A stretch of DNA of 64,000 bases from PALSA-1003 sp963791945 (GTDB taxonomy: Bacteria; Pseudomonadota; Gammaproteobacteria; Burkholderiales; Casimicrobiaceae). The DNA lies in contig CAWBUD010000002.1 of assembly GCA_963791945.1 (NCBI GenBank), forward strand, positions 2,604,001 to 2,668,000, given 5' to 3'. The notes below the pieces were generated by a model that was given only the letters and a program-made list of their open reading frames with translations, ran no database searches and was not told the origin of the DNA. Positions 51,674 to 61,427 of this stretch are shown piece by piece (the first letter of the stretch is position 1; the number at the start of each line of letters is the position of its first letter). A program made the translations under genes and the position numbers.

Positions 51674-53401
51674 TCAGTGAATCTCCGGCTCGGCCGTGGG
51701 GGCCGTGCCTTCGAGGAAATCGAAGTCACAGCCGGCGTCGGCCTGGGTGATGTGCCGCTGGTAGAGCGCGCCGTAACCGCGCTCGTAGCGCGGCTGCGGC
51801 TTTTTCCAGGCGGCGCGGCGGCGCGCGAGCTCCGCGTCGCTCACCTTGAGCTCGAGCCGCCGGTTCGGGACGTCGAGCTCGATCGTGTCGCCGTCGCGCA
51901 CGAACGCGAGCGGCCCGCCCACGAACGACTCCGGCGCGACGTGCAGCACGCACGCGCCGTAGCTCGTGCCGCTCATCCGCGCGTCGGAGATGCGCACCAT
52001 ATCGCGCACGCCCTGCGTCAGGAGTTTCTTCGGGATCGGCAACTGACCCCACTCCGGCATGCCTGGCGCGCCCAGCGGTCCGGCGTTCTGGAGAACGAGC
52101 ACCGAATCGGCCGTGACCGGCAGCGCGGGATCGTCGATACGCGCCGCCATGTCGTTGTAATCGGCGAACACAACCGCAGGACCGGTGTGCGTGAGCAGAT
52201 GCGGCTCGGCGGCAGCCGGCTTGATCACCGCGCCGTTGGGCGCGAGGTTTCCCCGCAACACGGCGAGGCTGCCGCCCGCGACCAGCGCGCGATCGCGCGG
52301 AAGGATGACCTCGCGGTTGAACACCTCCGCGCCGGCGATGTTCTCGCCCAGCGTTTTGCCGTTGACCGTTCGCGCCTCGAGCGCGAGAAGATCGCGGATA
52401 TCGGCGAGCAGTGCGCGCAATCCACCGGCGTAGAAGAAGTCCTCCATCAGGAACTTGCCGGCGGGCCGGATGTTGGCCACGAGCGGTGTCTTGCGCGCGA
52501 GCTGGTCGAAGCGGTCGATCGTAAGCTCGATGCCGGCACGGCGAGCGACCGCCACCATGTGCACGACCGCGTTGGTCGAGCCGCCGAGCGCGAGGATGGT
52601 GGTGATCGCATTGTCGACGCTCGCCGCCGTGACGAAATCGCGCGGCTTCACGTCCTCCCACACCATGTCGACGATGCGCCGGCCCGTATCGGCGGCCATG
52701 CGCGCGTGACGCGAATCGGCGGCCGGAATCGACACCGCGCCCGGCAACGTGAACCCCAGCGCCTCCGCCGCCGAAGTCATGGTCGAGGCCGTGCCCATTG
52801 TCATGCAATGCCCGGGCGAGCGGGCGATCCCGTCCTCGAGCTCGCCCCACTGCTCGTCGCTCAGGTTACCGGCGCGTTTCTCTGCCCAGTACTTCCATAC
52901 GTCCGAGCCGCTGCCGAGCGGTAGATCGCGCCAGTTGCCGCGCAACATCGGTCCCGCCGGCATGAAGATCGCGGGCAGGTTCATGCTGATGGCGCCCATC
53001 AGCAGCGCCGGCGTCGTCTTGTCGCAGCCGCCCATCAGCACGGCGCCGTCAACCGGATAGGATCGCAGAAGCTCCTCGGTCTCCAGCGCAAGGAGATTGC
53101 GATAGAGCATCGTCGTGGGCTTCTGGAATACTTCGGCCAGCGCGATCGCCGGCATTTCCAGGGGAAACCCGCCCGCCTGCAGCACGCCGCGCTTGACCTC
53201 CTCGGCGCGCTGCCGGAAATGGGCGTGGCAGGCGTTGATGTCGCTCCATGTGTTGATGATGGCGATGATCGGCTTGCCTAGGTAGTCGCTGCGCGAGTAG
53301 CCCATCTGGGCAGCGCGCGAATGGTGGCCGAACTGCCGCATGTCGCTCGCGCCGAACCAGCGGTGCGAACGCAATTCCTCGGGTTTCCGGCGTGCGCTCA
53401 T
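51674..53401 (-). CDS. IlvD/Edd-family sugar-acid dehydratase (arabinonate dehydratase-like)
   Basis: At 575 residues it is the size of Edd/IlvD enzymes. Iron-sulfur Cys are visible in INACHAHF, LMGGCDKTTP and SPGHCMTMGTASTM; the last carries the catalytic-loop region with MSGTSYGACVLHVAPES near the C-terminus. The sequence NAGPLGAPGMPEWG and ALYQRHITQADAGCDFDFL fit pentonate/hexonate dehydratases of the arabinonate type rather than the amino-acid pathway enzyme. It dehydrates a sugar acid to its 2-keto-3-deoxy product. Followed by the Ldh2 gene with a one-base gap. Confidence 0.9.
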   Translation of the reverse strand: MSARRKPEELRSHRWFGASDMRQFGHHSRAAQMGYSRSDYLGKPIIAIINTWSDINACHAHFRQRAEEVKRGVLQAGGFPLEMPAIALAEVFQKPTTMLYRNLLALETEELLRSYPVDGAVLMGGCDKTTPALLMGAISMNLPAIFMPAGPMLRGNWRDLPLGSGSDVWKYWAEKRAGNLSDEQWGELEDGIARSPGHCMTMGTASTMTSAAEALGFTLPGAVSIPAADSRHARMAADTGRRIVDMVWEDVKPRDFVTAASVDNAITTILALGGSTNAVVHMVAVARRAGIELTIDRFDQLARKTPLVANIRPAGKFLMEDFFYAGGLRALLADIRDLLALEARTVNGKTLGENIAGAEVFNREVILPRDRALVAGGSLAVLRGNLAPNGAVIKPAAAEPHLLTHTGPAVVFADYNDMAARIDDPALPVTADSVLVLQNAGPLGAPGMPEWGQLPIPKKLLTQGVRDMVRISDARMSGTSYGACVLHVAPESFVGGPLAFVRDGDTIELDVPNRRLELKVSDAELARRRAAWKKPQPRYERGYGALYQRHITQADAGCDFDFLEGTAPTAEPEIH

Positions 53402-53553
53402 GCGCGGCCATTATAGCCGCCGGAACACGATCGCCGCGCCCGGGTCCAATCCATGCCGTGGGTTGCGGTCGTCGTGGCGAGCGCTATAGTGGAGCGGCTG
53501 GTCACCGGTTGCCGGTGCGCCACAGCGCCTGCCGTTTTCGCTGAGAGGTCGCC

Positions 53554-54597
53554 ATGGTTTCCTCGAATGCGCGTTCCGGGTTCGCGCGGCGCTGCCTGCG
53601 CGCAGCCGGTCTGGCTTTGGGACTGGCGCTCGCGCCGACGGTGGTCGCCGCCGACAAGCCGGACGCCCGGGAGGGCACCGGCGTCGACGCCGAGAAGTTC
53701 TTCGGCGCGATTCTCAAGGTGCAGACGCGGGCGCTCGCCGACGCGCGTAGCGCCGCGGCGCTGGGCCGCGAGCGTGAAGGTACCGGCGTCGTGATCGGCC
53801 CCGACGGACTGGTGCTCACCATCGGCTATCTCGTCATCGAGGCCGAGGAAGTGAGCCTTGTCGACGCTCGCGGCCGAACGCTTCCCGCCTCGATCGTCGG
53901 CTACGACCACGCTTCCGGGCTTGCGCTGGTGCGCGCGATCGTGCCCCTCGATGCGGCGCCGCTGCCGCTTGGCGACTCGACCCGGCTCGAGGAGCGCGAT
54001 CCGGTCCTGATCGTCAACCATGGCGGGCGCGGCGAGGCCACCCTGGCCTACGTGGTTTCGCGGCGGCCCTTCACCGGCAACTGGGAATACCTGCTCGACA
54101 ACGCAATCTTCACCTCCCCGCCGGCCTTGAACTGGAGCGGCGCCGCACTGATCGGCAAGGACGGTTCGCTGCTCGGCATCGGATCGTTGATCCTGCGCGA
54201 TGCGACCGATGCCGATCCGCATTTGCCAGGCAACATGTTCGTGCCGGTCGATCTGATCAAGCCGATCATGAACGATCTGCTCCGTACCGGTCACCGTGCC
54301 GGGCCTGCACGGCCCTGGCTCGGCGTGGCGGCGGACGAAGTGCAGGGGCGTCTGCTGGTTACGCGCGTGTCGCCTGAAGGCCCCGCCGATCGGGCGGGCC
54401 TGCGCACCGGTGACATCATCCTCGCCGTCGGCAGCGATGCCGTGCACTCGCAAGCCGAGTTCTACCGCAAGCTCTGGGGCCGCGGCCCGGCGGGAAGCGA
54501 GATCCCGTTGCGCATCCTGCAGGGCGACGACGTGCATGAAGTCAAGGTGCACTCGATCGATCGTGTGGATTACTTCCGCCGGAAGCCGACCTATTGA
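53554..54597 (+). CDS. HtrA-like PDZ protein with catalytic His replaced by Tyr
   Basis: The 347-residue protein has a signal peptide (LALGLALAPTVVAA), a trypsin-like domain and a C-terminal PDZ domain (WLGVAADEVQGRLLVTRVSP, GLRTGDIILAVGSDAV). In the protease domain GTGVVIGPDGLVLTIGYLVI aligns with the HtrA segment that normally reads VLTNAHVV; Tyr92 is at the His position. Asp118 and Ser195 (NWSGAAL, normally GNSGGP) are still recognisable. It is probably a non-proteolytic periplasmic binding protein or chaperone. Length is typical of DegS-size proteins. Confidence 0.85.
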   Translation: MVSSNARSGFARRCLRAAGLALGLALAPTVVAADKPDAREGTGVDAEKFFGAILKVQTRALADARSAAALGREREGTGVVIGPDGLVLTIGYLVIEAEEVSLVDARGRTLPASIVGYDHASGLALVRAIVPLDAAPLPLGDSTRLEERDPVLIVNHGGRGEATLAYVVSRRPFTGNWEYLLDNAIFTSPPALNWSGAALIGKDGSLLGIGSLILRDATDADPHLPGNMFVPVDLIKPIMNDLLRTGHRAGPARPWLGVAADEVQGRLLVTRVSPEGPADRAGLRTGDIILAVGSDAVHSQAEFYRKLWGRGPAGSEIPLRILQGDDVHEVKVHSIDRVDYFRRKPTY

Positions 54598-54747
54598 CCG
54601 AGTGCACACCGGCCGCCGCGCGCCCGAGTAGCCCGGGGCGGGCATGGCGAACCTCGGAGACCATTCGACGGCGCATTTCCCGGGATCGTTTCGCTCACCC
54701 GGGCCACCGACCGTTACAATGCGCGCTGCCAGCGCGGCGGCGCCGGC

Positions 54748-56811
54748 ATGCAATCGAATTCGTGCCGCCCTCCCATGCCGCTCTACGCCGCGACGATCTT
54801 TTTCAGCGCGTTCCTGCTGTTCCTGGTCCAGCCCATTACGGCGAAGCAGATCCTGCCGTGGTTCGGTGGATCGGCGGCGGTGTGGACGACGTGTCTCGTA
54901 TTCTTCCAGACGACGCTGCTGCTCGGTTACGCCTATTCCGACACGGTTGCCCGGCGCCTGTCGCCTCGCTCACAGGTGGGGCTGCACGCGACTCTTCTGG
55001 CGCTAAGTTGCGCGCTGCTGCCGATCGTCCCCGGCGCCCAGTGGAAACCTTCGGGCGCCGAAAGCCCATCGCTGTTGATCCTGGGACTGCTCGCGGCGAC
55101 GATCGGGCTGCCGTACTTTCTTCTCTCCACGACGAGTCCGCTGGTGCAGGCGTGGTTCGCGAGAACCTATCCCGGCCGCAGCCCTTATCGGCTGTTTGCG
55201 CTGTCCAATCTGGCTTCCATGGTCGCGCTGCTCGGTTACCCGTTCGCGCTCGAGCCGTGGCTCCCGACGCGACTGCAGTCGTACGGCTGGTCCGCGGCGT
55301 ACGTCGCATTCGTGCTGCTTGCGGGAGCCTCCTGCTGGTCCGCGCTGCGAACCTCGGGGACTCCCGCGGGCCCGGCGCTCAAGCCGGTTCCCAACGGAGA
55401 CGGACGCGAGGCAGCCCCGCCGGTCGGGCGGCAGATGCTCTGGACGCTGCTGGCGGCGACCAGCTCGTTCCTGCTGCTGGCGGTGTCGAACCACATCTGC
55501 CAGAACATCGCCTCGATTCCCCTGCTCTGGATCGCGCCGCTCTCGATCTACCTCCTGACCTTCATCCTGTGCTTCGACAGTTCTCGCTGGTATCGCGTTT
55601 CGACCTTTCGCGCCATGCTTGCTGCGGGGCTGGGTGTGATGGGCTGGACGCTCGCCGACAGCGAGCTCACCCACCATCTGCAATTGCAGATCGCCGTCTT
55701 CTGTGCCGGGTTGTTCCTCGTCTGCATGTTCTGCCATGGCGAGCTCGCGCGTCTGAAGCCCGCGCCGCGCTACCTCACGCGCTTCTATCTCATGGTCGCG
55801 CTCGGCGGTGCGATCGGCTCTGCCCTGGTCGGACTGGTCGCGCCGCTGGTGCTGCCGGCGTATTTCGAGCTCGCATTCGGACTCGTCGCCTGTGCCGCGC
55901 TCCTCGCGTTCCAGGTCCGCCGCGCACAGCCCGTATTCATCGTTCTTGCGGTGGCTTCGCTCCTGTTCTCGGTCGGTGCTGCGGGCTGGAGCATCCACGG
56001 CTTCTACGAAAATACCGTGCTCGCGACCCGCAACTTCTACGGTGTCCTCCGAGTACAGGAATGGAACGTCGGCACGGCGAGCTACCACCGCTCGCTCATT
56101 CATGGCACGATCCTGCACGGCACGCAGTACCCGGGTCCGATCCTCGAGCGTCAGGCGACCAGCTACTACACGGCGACCTCGGGCATCGGCCGCGCGCTCG
56201 AATCGCTGCATCCGACGCTCAATCCGTTGAAGGTCGGAGTGATCGGCCTCGGAACCGGGACGATCGCCACGTATGGCGCCAAGGGCGACGTTTATCGCTT
56301 CTACGACATCAACCCCGCCGTGATCGACATCGCCAAGCGCGATTTCAGTTTCATCGGCAAGAGCGACGCCACGATCCAGATCGCGCTCGGGGACGCGCGG
56401 CTCAGCCTCGAGCGCGAGCCGCCTCAGGGTTTCGACGTACTGGCGATCGATGCCTTTTCGAGCGACGCCATTCCCGTGCATCTCATCACCCGCGAGGCGC
56501 TGGCCATCTATCGCAAGCACGTCAAGCCCGGCGGTATCATCGCCTTCCACGTAACCAATCGCTATCTCGACCTGGCGCCCGTCGTGCGGCAGCTCGCCGA
56601 CGCCCAGAGCCTTCGCGCGGTACTCGTTGCCGATGACGGAGGCCAGCCGATGGGCAGCCGGAGCGATTGGGTGCTGCTTTCGGACAGCGAAGACACGCTG
56701 GAAGCCAACGCGATCGGCGAGGTCGCGAAGACCATCGAGCCAAAGCCCGGCTGGCGCCTGTGGACCGACGACTTCAACAACATCTTCCAGGTTCTCAAGC
56801 GCGACGAGTAG
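54748..56811 (+). CDS. Spermidine synthase-like protein with N-terminal membrane domain
   Basis: The 687-residue protein has about 12 hydrophobic segments in its first 430 residues (beginning FFSAFLLFLVQPITAKQIL) and a C-terminal spermidine synthase-type domain: KVGVIGLGTGTIATYG, RFYDINPAVIDIAK, FDVLAIDAFSSDAIPVHLIT and GGIIAFHVTNRYLDL. Such fusions occur widely; the DAFSSDAIP motif matches aminopropyltransferase active sites, but the substrate may not be putrescine. A by-product would be methylthioadenosine, handled by the genes that follow. ATG at 54748 is used; 54775 is an alternative. Confidence 0.88.
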   Translation: MQSNSCRPPMPLYAATIFFSAFLLFLVQPITAKQILPWFGGSAAVWTTCLVFFQTTLLLGYAYSDTVARRLSPRSQVGLHATLLALSCALLPIVPGAQWKPSGAESPSLLILGLLAATIGLPYFLLSTTSPLVQAWFARTYPGRSPYRLFALSNLASMVALLGYPFALEPWLPTRLQSYGWSAAYVAFVLLAGASCWSALRTSGTPAGPALKPVPNGDGREAAPPVGRQMLWTLLAATSSFLLLAVSNHICQNIASIPLLWIAPLSIYLLTFILCFDSSRWYRVSTFRAMLAAGLGVMGWTLADSELTHHLQLQIAVFCAGLFLVCMFCHGELARLKPAPRYLTRFYLMVALGGAIGSALVGLVAPLVLPAYFELAFGLVACAALLAFQVRRAQPVFIVLAVASLLFSVGAAGWSIHGFYENTVLATRNFYGVLRVQEWNVGTASYHRSLIHGTILHGTQYPGPILERQATSYYTATSGIGRALESLHPTLNPLKVGVIGLGTGTIATYGAKGDVYRFYDINPAVIDIAKRDFSFIGKSDATIQIALGDARLSLEREPPQGFDVLAIDAFSSDAIPVHLITREALAIYRKHVKPGGIIAFHVTNRYLDLAPVVRQLADAQSLRAVLVADDGGQPMGSRSDWVLLSDSEDTLEANAIGEVAKTIEPKPGWRLWTDDFNNIFQVLKRDE

Positions 56812-56821
56812 CGTCGAGACC

Positions 56822-57880
56822 GTGCCCACTCCCGACTTGCACACTCTTCGGCCGTCGGCCGATCGCGCCAGCGTCGAAGTCCTCGATCAGACGCGGCTTC
56901 CACACGTACGCGCGACCGTTTCGCTATTCACTGCCGCCGATGCCGCGCGGGCGATCCGCACGATGCAGGTGCGCGGCGCGCCCCTCATCGGCGCAACCGC
57001 GGCATTCGGTCTCGCGCTCGCGTTGCGGGAGAACCCGTCCGACGACGCGCTCGGCGCCGCGCATGCGCTCCTCATCGCCGCACGGCCCACCGCCGTCAAT
57101 CTGCGATGGGCGCTCGACCGGGTACGCGCACGCGCTGCGCCGTTGCCTCCTTCCGACCGTGCGGCAGGCGCGTGGAACGAAGCCGAAGCGATCGCTGCGG
57201 AAGATCTCGCCGCCAATCGAGCGCTCGGCGAGCACGGCCTGCACATCATCGAGACGCTCTCTGCGCTCCACTCGCATCCGCTGCAAATACTGACGCATTG
57301 CAACGCAGGCGCGCTCGCCACGCTCGGCTGGGGCACCGCGACCGCGCCCATCTATCTCGCGCACGAAGCCGGCATCGCGCTGCACGTATGGGTCAGCGAA
57401 ACCCGACCGCGCCTGCAAGGCGCAAAGCTCACGACGTGGGAGCTCGGCACGCAGGGTGTCCCGCACACGCTGATCGTCGATGCCGCCGGTGCTGCCCTGA
57501 TGCGGCAGCGACGCGTCGATCTGGTGCTCGTCGGCGCCGACCGGGTGACCCGCAACGGCGACGTCTGCAACAAGATCGGCACCTATGAAAAGGCGCTCGC
57601 CGCGCGCGACAACGACGTGCCGATGTACGCCGCCGTCCCGTCGGCCACGATCGACTGGACGCTCGCCACGGGCGACGAAGTCCCGATCGAGGAGCGCGAT
57701 GCCGCGGAGGTGCTGCAACCGGGAGGCGAGGCGATCGCGCCCGCCGGCACGGCGGCGGCCAATCCGGCGTTCGACATCACGCCCGGGCGGCTCTTCACCG
57801 GACTCATCACGGAGCGCGGCATCTGCGCAGCGACGAGCGCGGGGCTCGCCGCGCTGTTTCCGGAGCGCTCGCATGGATGA
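56822..57880 (+). CDS. mtnA: Methylthioribose-1-phosphate isomerase
   Basis: The 352-residue protein has the catalytic Cys of LTHCNAGALATLGWGT and Asp of VLVGADRVTRNGDVCNKIGTY, and QVRGAPLIGATAAFGLALAL near the start; these are diagnostic of MtnA in the eIF2B-alpha-like family. It isomerises 5-methylthioribose-1-phosphate to methylthioribulose-1-phosphate in methionine salvage. GTG at 56822 starts 10 bases after the spermidine-synthase-like stop. Ends FPERSHG, overlapping the aldolase start by 8 bases. Confidence 0.95.
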   Translation: MPTPDLHTLRPSADRASVEVLDQTRLPHVRATVSLFTAADAARAIRTMQVRGAPLIGATAAFGLALALRENPSDDALGAAHALLIAARPTAVNLRWALDRVRARAAPLPPSDRAAGAWNEAEAIAAEDLAANRALGEHGLHIIETLSALHSHPLQILTHCNAGALATLGWGTATAPIYLAHEAGIALHVWVSETRPRLQGAKLTTWELGTQGVPHTLIVDAAGAALMRQRRVDLVLVGADRVTRNGDVCNKIGTYEKALAARDNDVPMYAAVPSATIDWTLATGDEVPIEERDAAEVLQPGGEAIAPAGTAAANPAFDITPGRLFTGLITERGICAATSAGLAALFPERSHG

Positions 57881-58511
57881 GCGTGCGCTGCGCGAAGAGA
57901 TCATCGCCACCGCACTGGCGATGAACGCCCGCGGCCTCAATCGCGGCAAATCGGGCAACGTGAGCGCCCGGCTGGAGTCGGGCTTCCTCGTGACTGCGAC
58001 CGGGCTCGCCTACGAGTCGATGCAAGCCGGCGACGTCGTCGCGATGACGACCGAGGGCGTCGTTCGAGGAGCGCGTGCGCCGTCGTCGGAGTGGCGGTTT
58101 CACCGCGACATCTACGGCGCCCGCGCCGAAGTGCATGCGATCGTGCACGCCCATTCGCCGTTCGCCACCACGCTCGCTTGTCTCGGCCGAGACATTCCCG
58201 CGTTCCATTACATGATCGCCGTTGTCGGCGGGAACGACGTCCGCTGTGCCCCTTATGCGACATTCGGCACGCAGCAGCTCTCCGATCATGCGCTGCTCGC
58301 GCTCGAGGGCCGGAAGGCTTGCTTGCTCGCCAACCACGGCATGATCGCCCTGGGCGCGACGCTCGCGGACGCGCTTGGCCTCGCAGTGGAAGTCGAGGCG
58401 CTCGCCGAGCAGTACTGGCGCGCGCTGCAGATCGGCGAGCCGAAGCTGCTGTCCGACGCCGAAATGGCGATCGTGCTCGAGAAATTCAGAACCTACGGTC
58501 AACCGCGCTGA
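57873..58511 (+). CDS. Class II aldolase (fuculose-phosphate aldolase-like)
   Basis: The 212-residue protein has the zinc ligands of the AraD/FucA family: HAHSPFATTL and LLANHGMIALG, and Glu in SSEWRFHRDI; GKSGNVSARLESGFLVTATG is the phosphate-binding region. Cotranslated with mtnA (overlap 8 bases). In the DHAP shunt, recalled from E. coli ATCC 25922-type and Rhodospirillum pathways, MtnA and such an aldolase convert methylthioadenosine or 5'-deoxyadenosine products to an aldehyde and dihydroxyacetone phosphate. That is the likely role here, by context. Confidence 0.9.
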   Translation: MDERALREEIIATALAMNARGLNRGKSGNVSARLESGFLVTATGLAYESMQAGDVVAMTTEGVVRGARAPSSEWRFHRDIYGARAEVHAIVHAHSPFATTLACLGRDIPAFHYMIAVVGGNDVRCAPYATFGTQQLSDHALLALEGRKACLLANHGMIALGATLADALGLAVEVEALAEQYWRALQIGEPKLLSDAEMAIVLEKFRTYGQPR

Positions 58512-58634
58512 AGGTGCGGCCCGCCTCGGACTGACCCATCGGCGCGGCGCGCCCCGAAAGCGTCTCTCGTGCTGTTATCATGAGCGGCCCGGTCGGATGC
58601 CTCGAGTCGACCGCTTCTCCAGGGAACGCTTCGG

Positions 58635-61411
58635 TTGTTTCGGCTCACGTTCGCCACGCTGTTTTTTGCATCCGCCGTCGCCCTGGCTGAGCCGGCCGGG
58701 GTCGCAGCCGTCACGTATGGTCAGCCCGCAGTCGCCGCACACGAGTACAACGGTGACCTGAGCCGGAGGTCGCTGATGCAGGCCGCGCCCGTGCGCGCCA
58801 AGGTCTATCGCCCGCGTCGATCCGGTCCGCCTTCAACAAAGATCGTCACGGCGATGCCGGCCGCGCCGCAGCACAACGCGACCGGCCCGCTCGCCGCAAT
58901 GCCGGGTCCGATCCAGAATTTCGCCGGACTCAACTCCAGCGACTCGTGCGCCGGCGGTCAATGCGGGGCAGGCTGGCCGCCGGACCCCAACGGCGACGTC
59001 GGGCCGAATCATTACATCGAGGCGGTCAACGACGCCGTCGCGATCTACAGCAAGACCGGCAGCCTGCTCGCGTCCTTCACCGAAGACAATCTGTGGAGTG
59101 GACAAGGCACGCCGTGCGACGGCAACTCGCAGGGCGATCCGATCGTCGTCTACGATTGGCTCGCCGATCGCTTCGTCCTCGCGTGGTTCGCGTTTCCCGT
59201 CGACGCATTCGGCAACGCGATTTCCCCGTACTACGAGTGCATCGCCGCGTCGAAGACGAGCGACCCGGTCTCTGGCGGCTGGTGGCTCTATCCCGTGCGC
59301 ACGGATCCCGGGGGACCTGGCCTCCCGCCGATCGGCGATATCAACGACTACAGCAAGTTCGGCCTGTGGCATGACTGCCTGTACATGGGTGCGAACGCGT
59401 TCGACGCTGCGGGCAACTACGACGGTGTCGCCTTCGCTTCGCTAAGCCGCTCGGACCTTTACAGCGGAGCGCCGCTGACCTACTCGCTCGGCTGGCTCCC
59501 GCCGTCGACCAACGCTTTCACCATCGTTCCGAGCAACAACCAGGGGACCGGGGCGAGCGCGGCGCAACCGGGGACACCGAATTACTACGTCTCCGAATCG
59601 GGCAGCGCGTTCGCGTTCGAGGTCCGCGTGTTCACCGCAGGACCGAACTGTGGGCCAGGAGGAACACTGAGCACGCCGACGAACGTATCGCAGGCACAGT
59701 ACACCTATCGCCAGGGCGCGATCGTGCCGCAGCCGGGTACGCGCAGGAAGCTGGACATGATCGACGACCGGATCATGCAGAAGGTGCAATACCGCAGGAT
59801 CGGGAGCAGCGAATCGCTCTGGGTGACGCATCCCGTGGGCGCAGCGACGGGCAATATCGCCATGCAATGGGCTCAACTCGACGTCACTGGCGGCACGATC
59901 GCGACGACGCCCGTCCAGGAGCAGATCTACGCGCCCGATCCGACGTTGCATCGGTTCATGGGAAGCCTCGCGGTGGATGTCCAGGGCAACATGGCGCTCG
60001 GATACAACACTCGAGCGGCGCCGCACCGAACTTTCCCAGCATCGCCTACTCCGGCCGACTGGCGTCGGACCCGCTCGGGACCGTGCCGCAGACCGAGGTG
60101 CAGATGGTGGCCGGCGCCGGCTCGCAGACGAACCTGTGCGGCGGCTCCGCGTGCAACCGCTGGGGCGATTATTCGGCGATGAGCCTCGACCCGACGGACA
60201 GCTGCACGTTCTGGTACGTCAACGAGTATTACGCCACCCAGGCCAACGGCAGCTCCGGCAACTGGCAGACGCGGATCGGGTCGTTCAAGTTTCCCTCGTG
60301 CGGAGGGCTGCTGCCGACGAGTACGACGCTCACGAGTTCGCTCAATCCGTCGAACCTGGGCGACAGCGTTACGCTCACCGCGACGGTGACTGGCTCGGAC
60401 CCGTCTGGCAGCGTGCTCTTCAGCGATAGCCTGACCGGCAACCTCAGCGGCTGTCTGTTCCTGATTCCGTTGAGTGGATCGGGCAATACGAAGACGGCGC
60501 AATGCACGACGAGCTCGCTGATCGAAGGCGCCCACGTCATCCTGGCGGACTACCAGGGCGACACGGCCAACCTGGGCTCGGTCAGCAATGCGGTTTCGCA
60601 GGTGGTCAACGGAGCCGGCGGCACCAGCACGAACGCAGCGCTAGCCTCGGCTGGCGCGACCGCGCTTGCGTCGAGCACCTTCAGCTCCGCATTCCCGGTA
60701 TCGGCGATCATCGACGGCGATCGCGCCGGATTGAACTTCGGCGCCGGCGGCGTCTGGAAGGATGGCACGGCTGGGGCGTGGCCCGACTGGGTCGAGATCG
60801 ACTTCAACGGCTCGCAGACGATCGACCGCGTGATCGTCTACAGCGTTCAGGACAACGATCTTTCGCCGGTCGACCCGGACGATTCGCTGACGTTCACCCG
60901 GCGCGGCGCTACGGCGTTCGATGTCCAGACATGGAACGGCTCGGCGTGGGTGACCCAAGGTTCCGTGACCGGCAACGACCTCGTCAAGCGCACGATATCG
61001 TTCCCGGCGACAACGACAACGAAGATCCGCGTCAGCATCGACGCCGTAAAGAGCGGCAAGTATTCGTTCCTGACCGAAGTCGAAGCGTGGACGGCCGGCA
61101 CAGTGCCGCCGCCGCCCGCGACGACGCTCGCCGCGTCGCCGAATCCGGTCAGGATCAACAAAACCGTGACATTCACCGCGACGGTGACGGCTGCGAATCC
61201 CACCGGGAGCGTAACGTTTACGAGTAACGGCAACGCGATCGCCGGATGCGGCGCGGTCGCAATGAGCGGCTCTGGAAACACGAAGACTGCTCTCTGCGCG
61301 ACCAGCTTCGCAACGACCGGAGTGTACGGCATCGTCGCGGCGTACAGCGGTGACGGCACGAATGCGCCTACCGTGAGCAAGACGCTCGCCGAAACCGTAA
61401 AAAAACGATGA
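58635..61411 (+). pseudogene. Secreted protein with Ig-like and F5/8-type domains, single frameshift
   Basis: Two frames form one gene. The first (58635 to about 60010) starts TTG (FRLTFATLFFASAVALAEPA, a signal peptide) and reads DPNGDVGPNHYIEAVNDAVA and NMALGYNT. Near 60010 one base appears to be missing; the second frame continues APNFPSIAYSGRLASDPLG, DPTDSCTFWYVNEYYATQ, then an Ig-like repeat (TLTSSLNPSNLGDSVTLTAT), a discoidin-like domain (FPVSAIIDGD..WVEIDFNGSQTIDRV) and a second Ig-like repeat (TLAASPNPVRINKTVTFTAT). An intact product of about 925 residues would be an extracellular or surface protein. The break may be real or a sequencing error. Confidence 0.8.
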
Positions 61412-61427
61412 CGAGGGGCGCAGCCGC

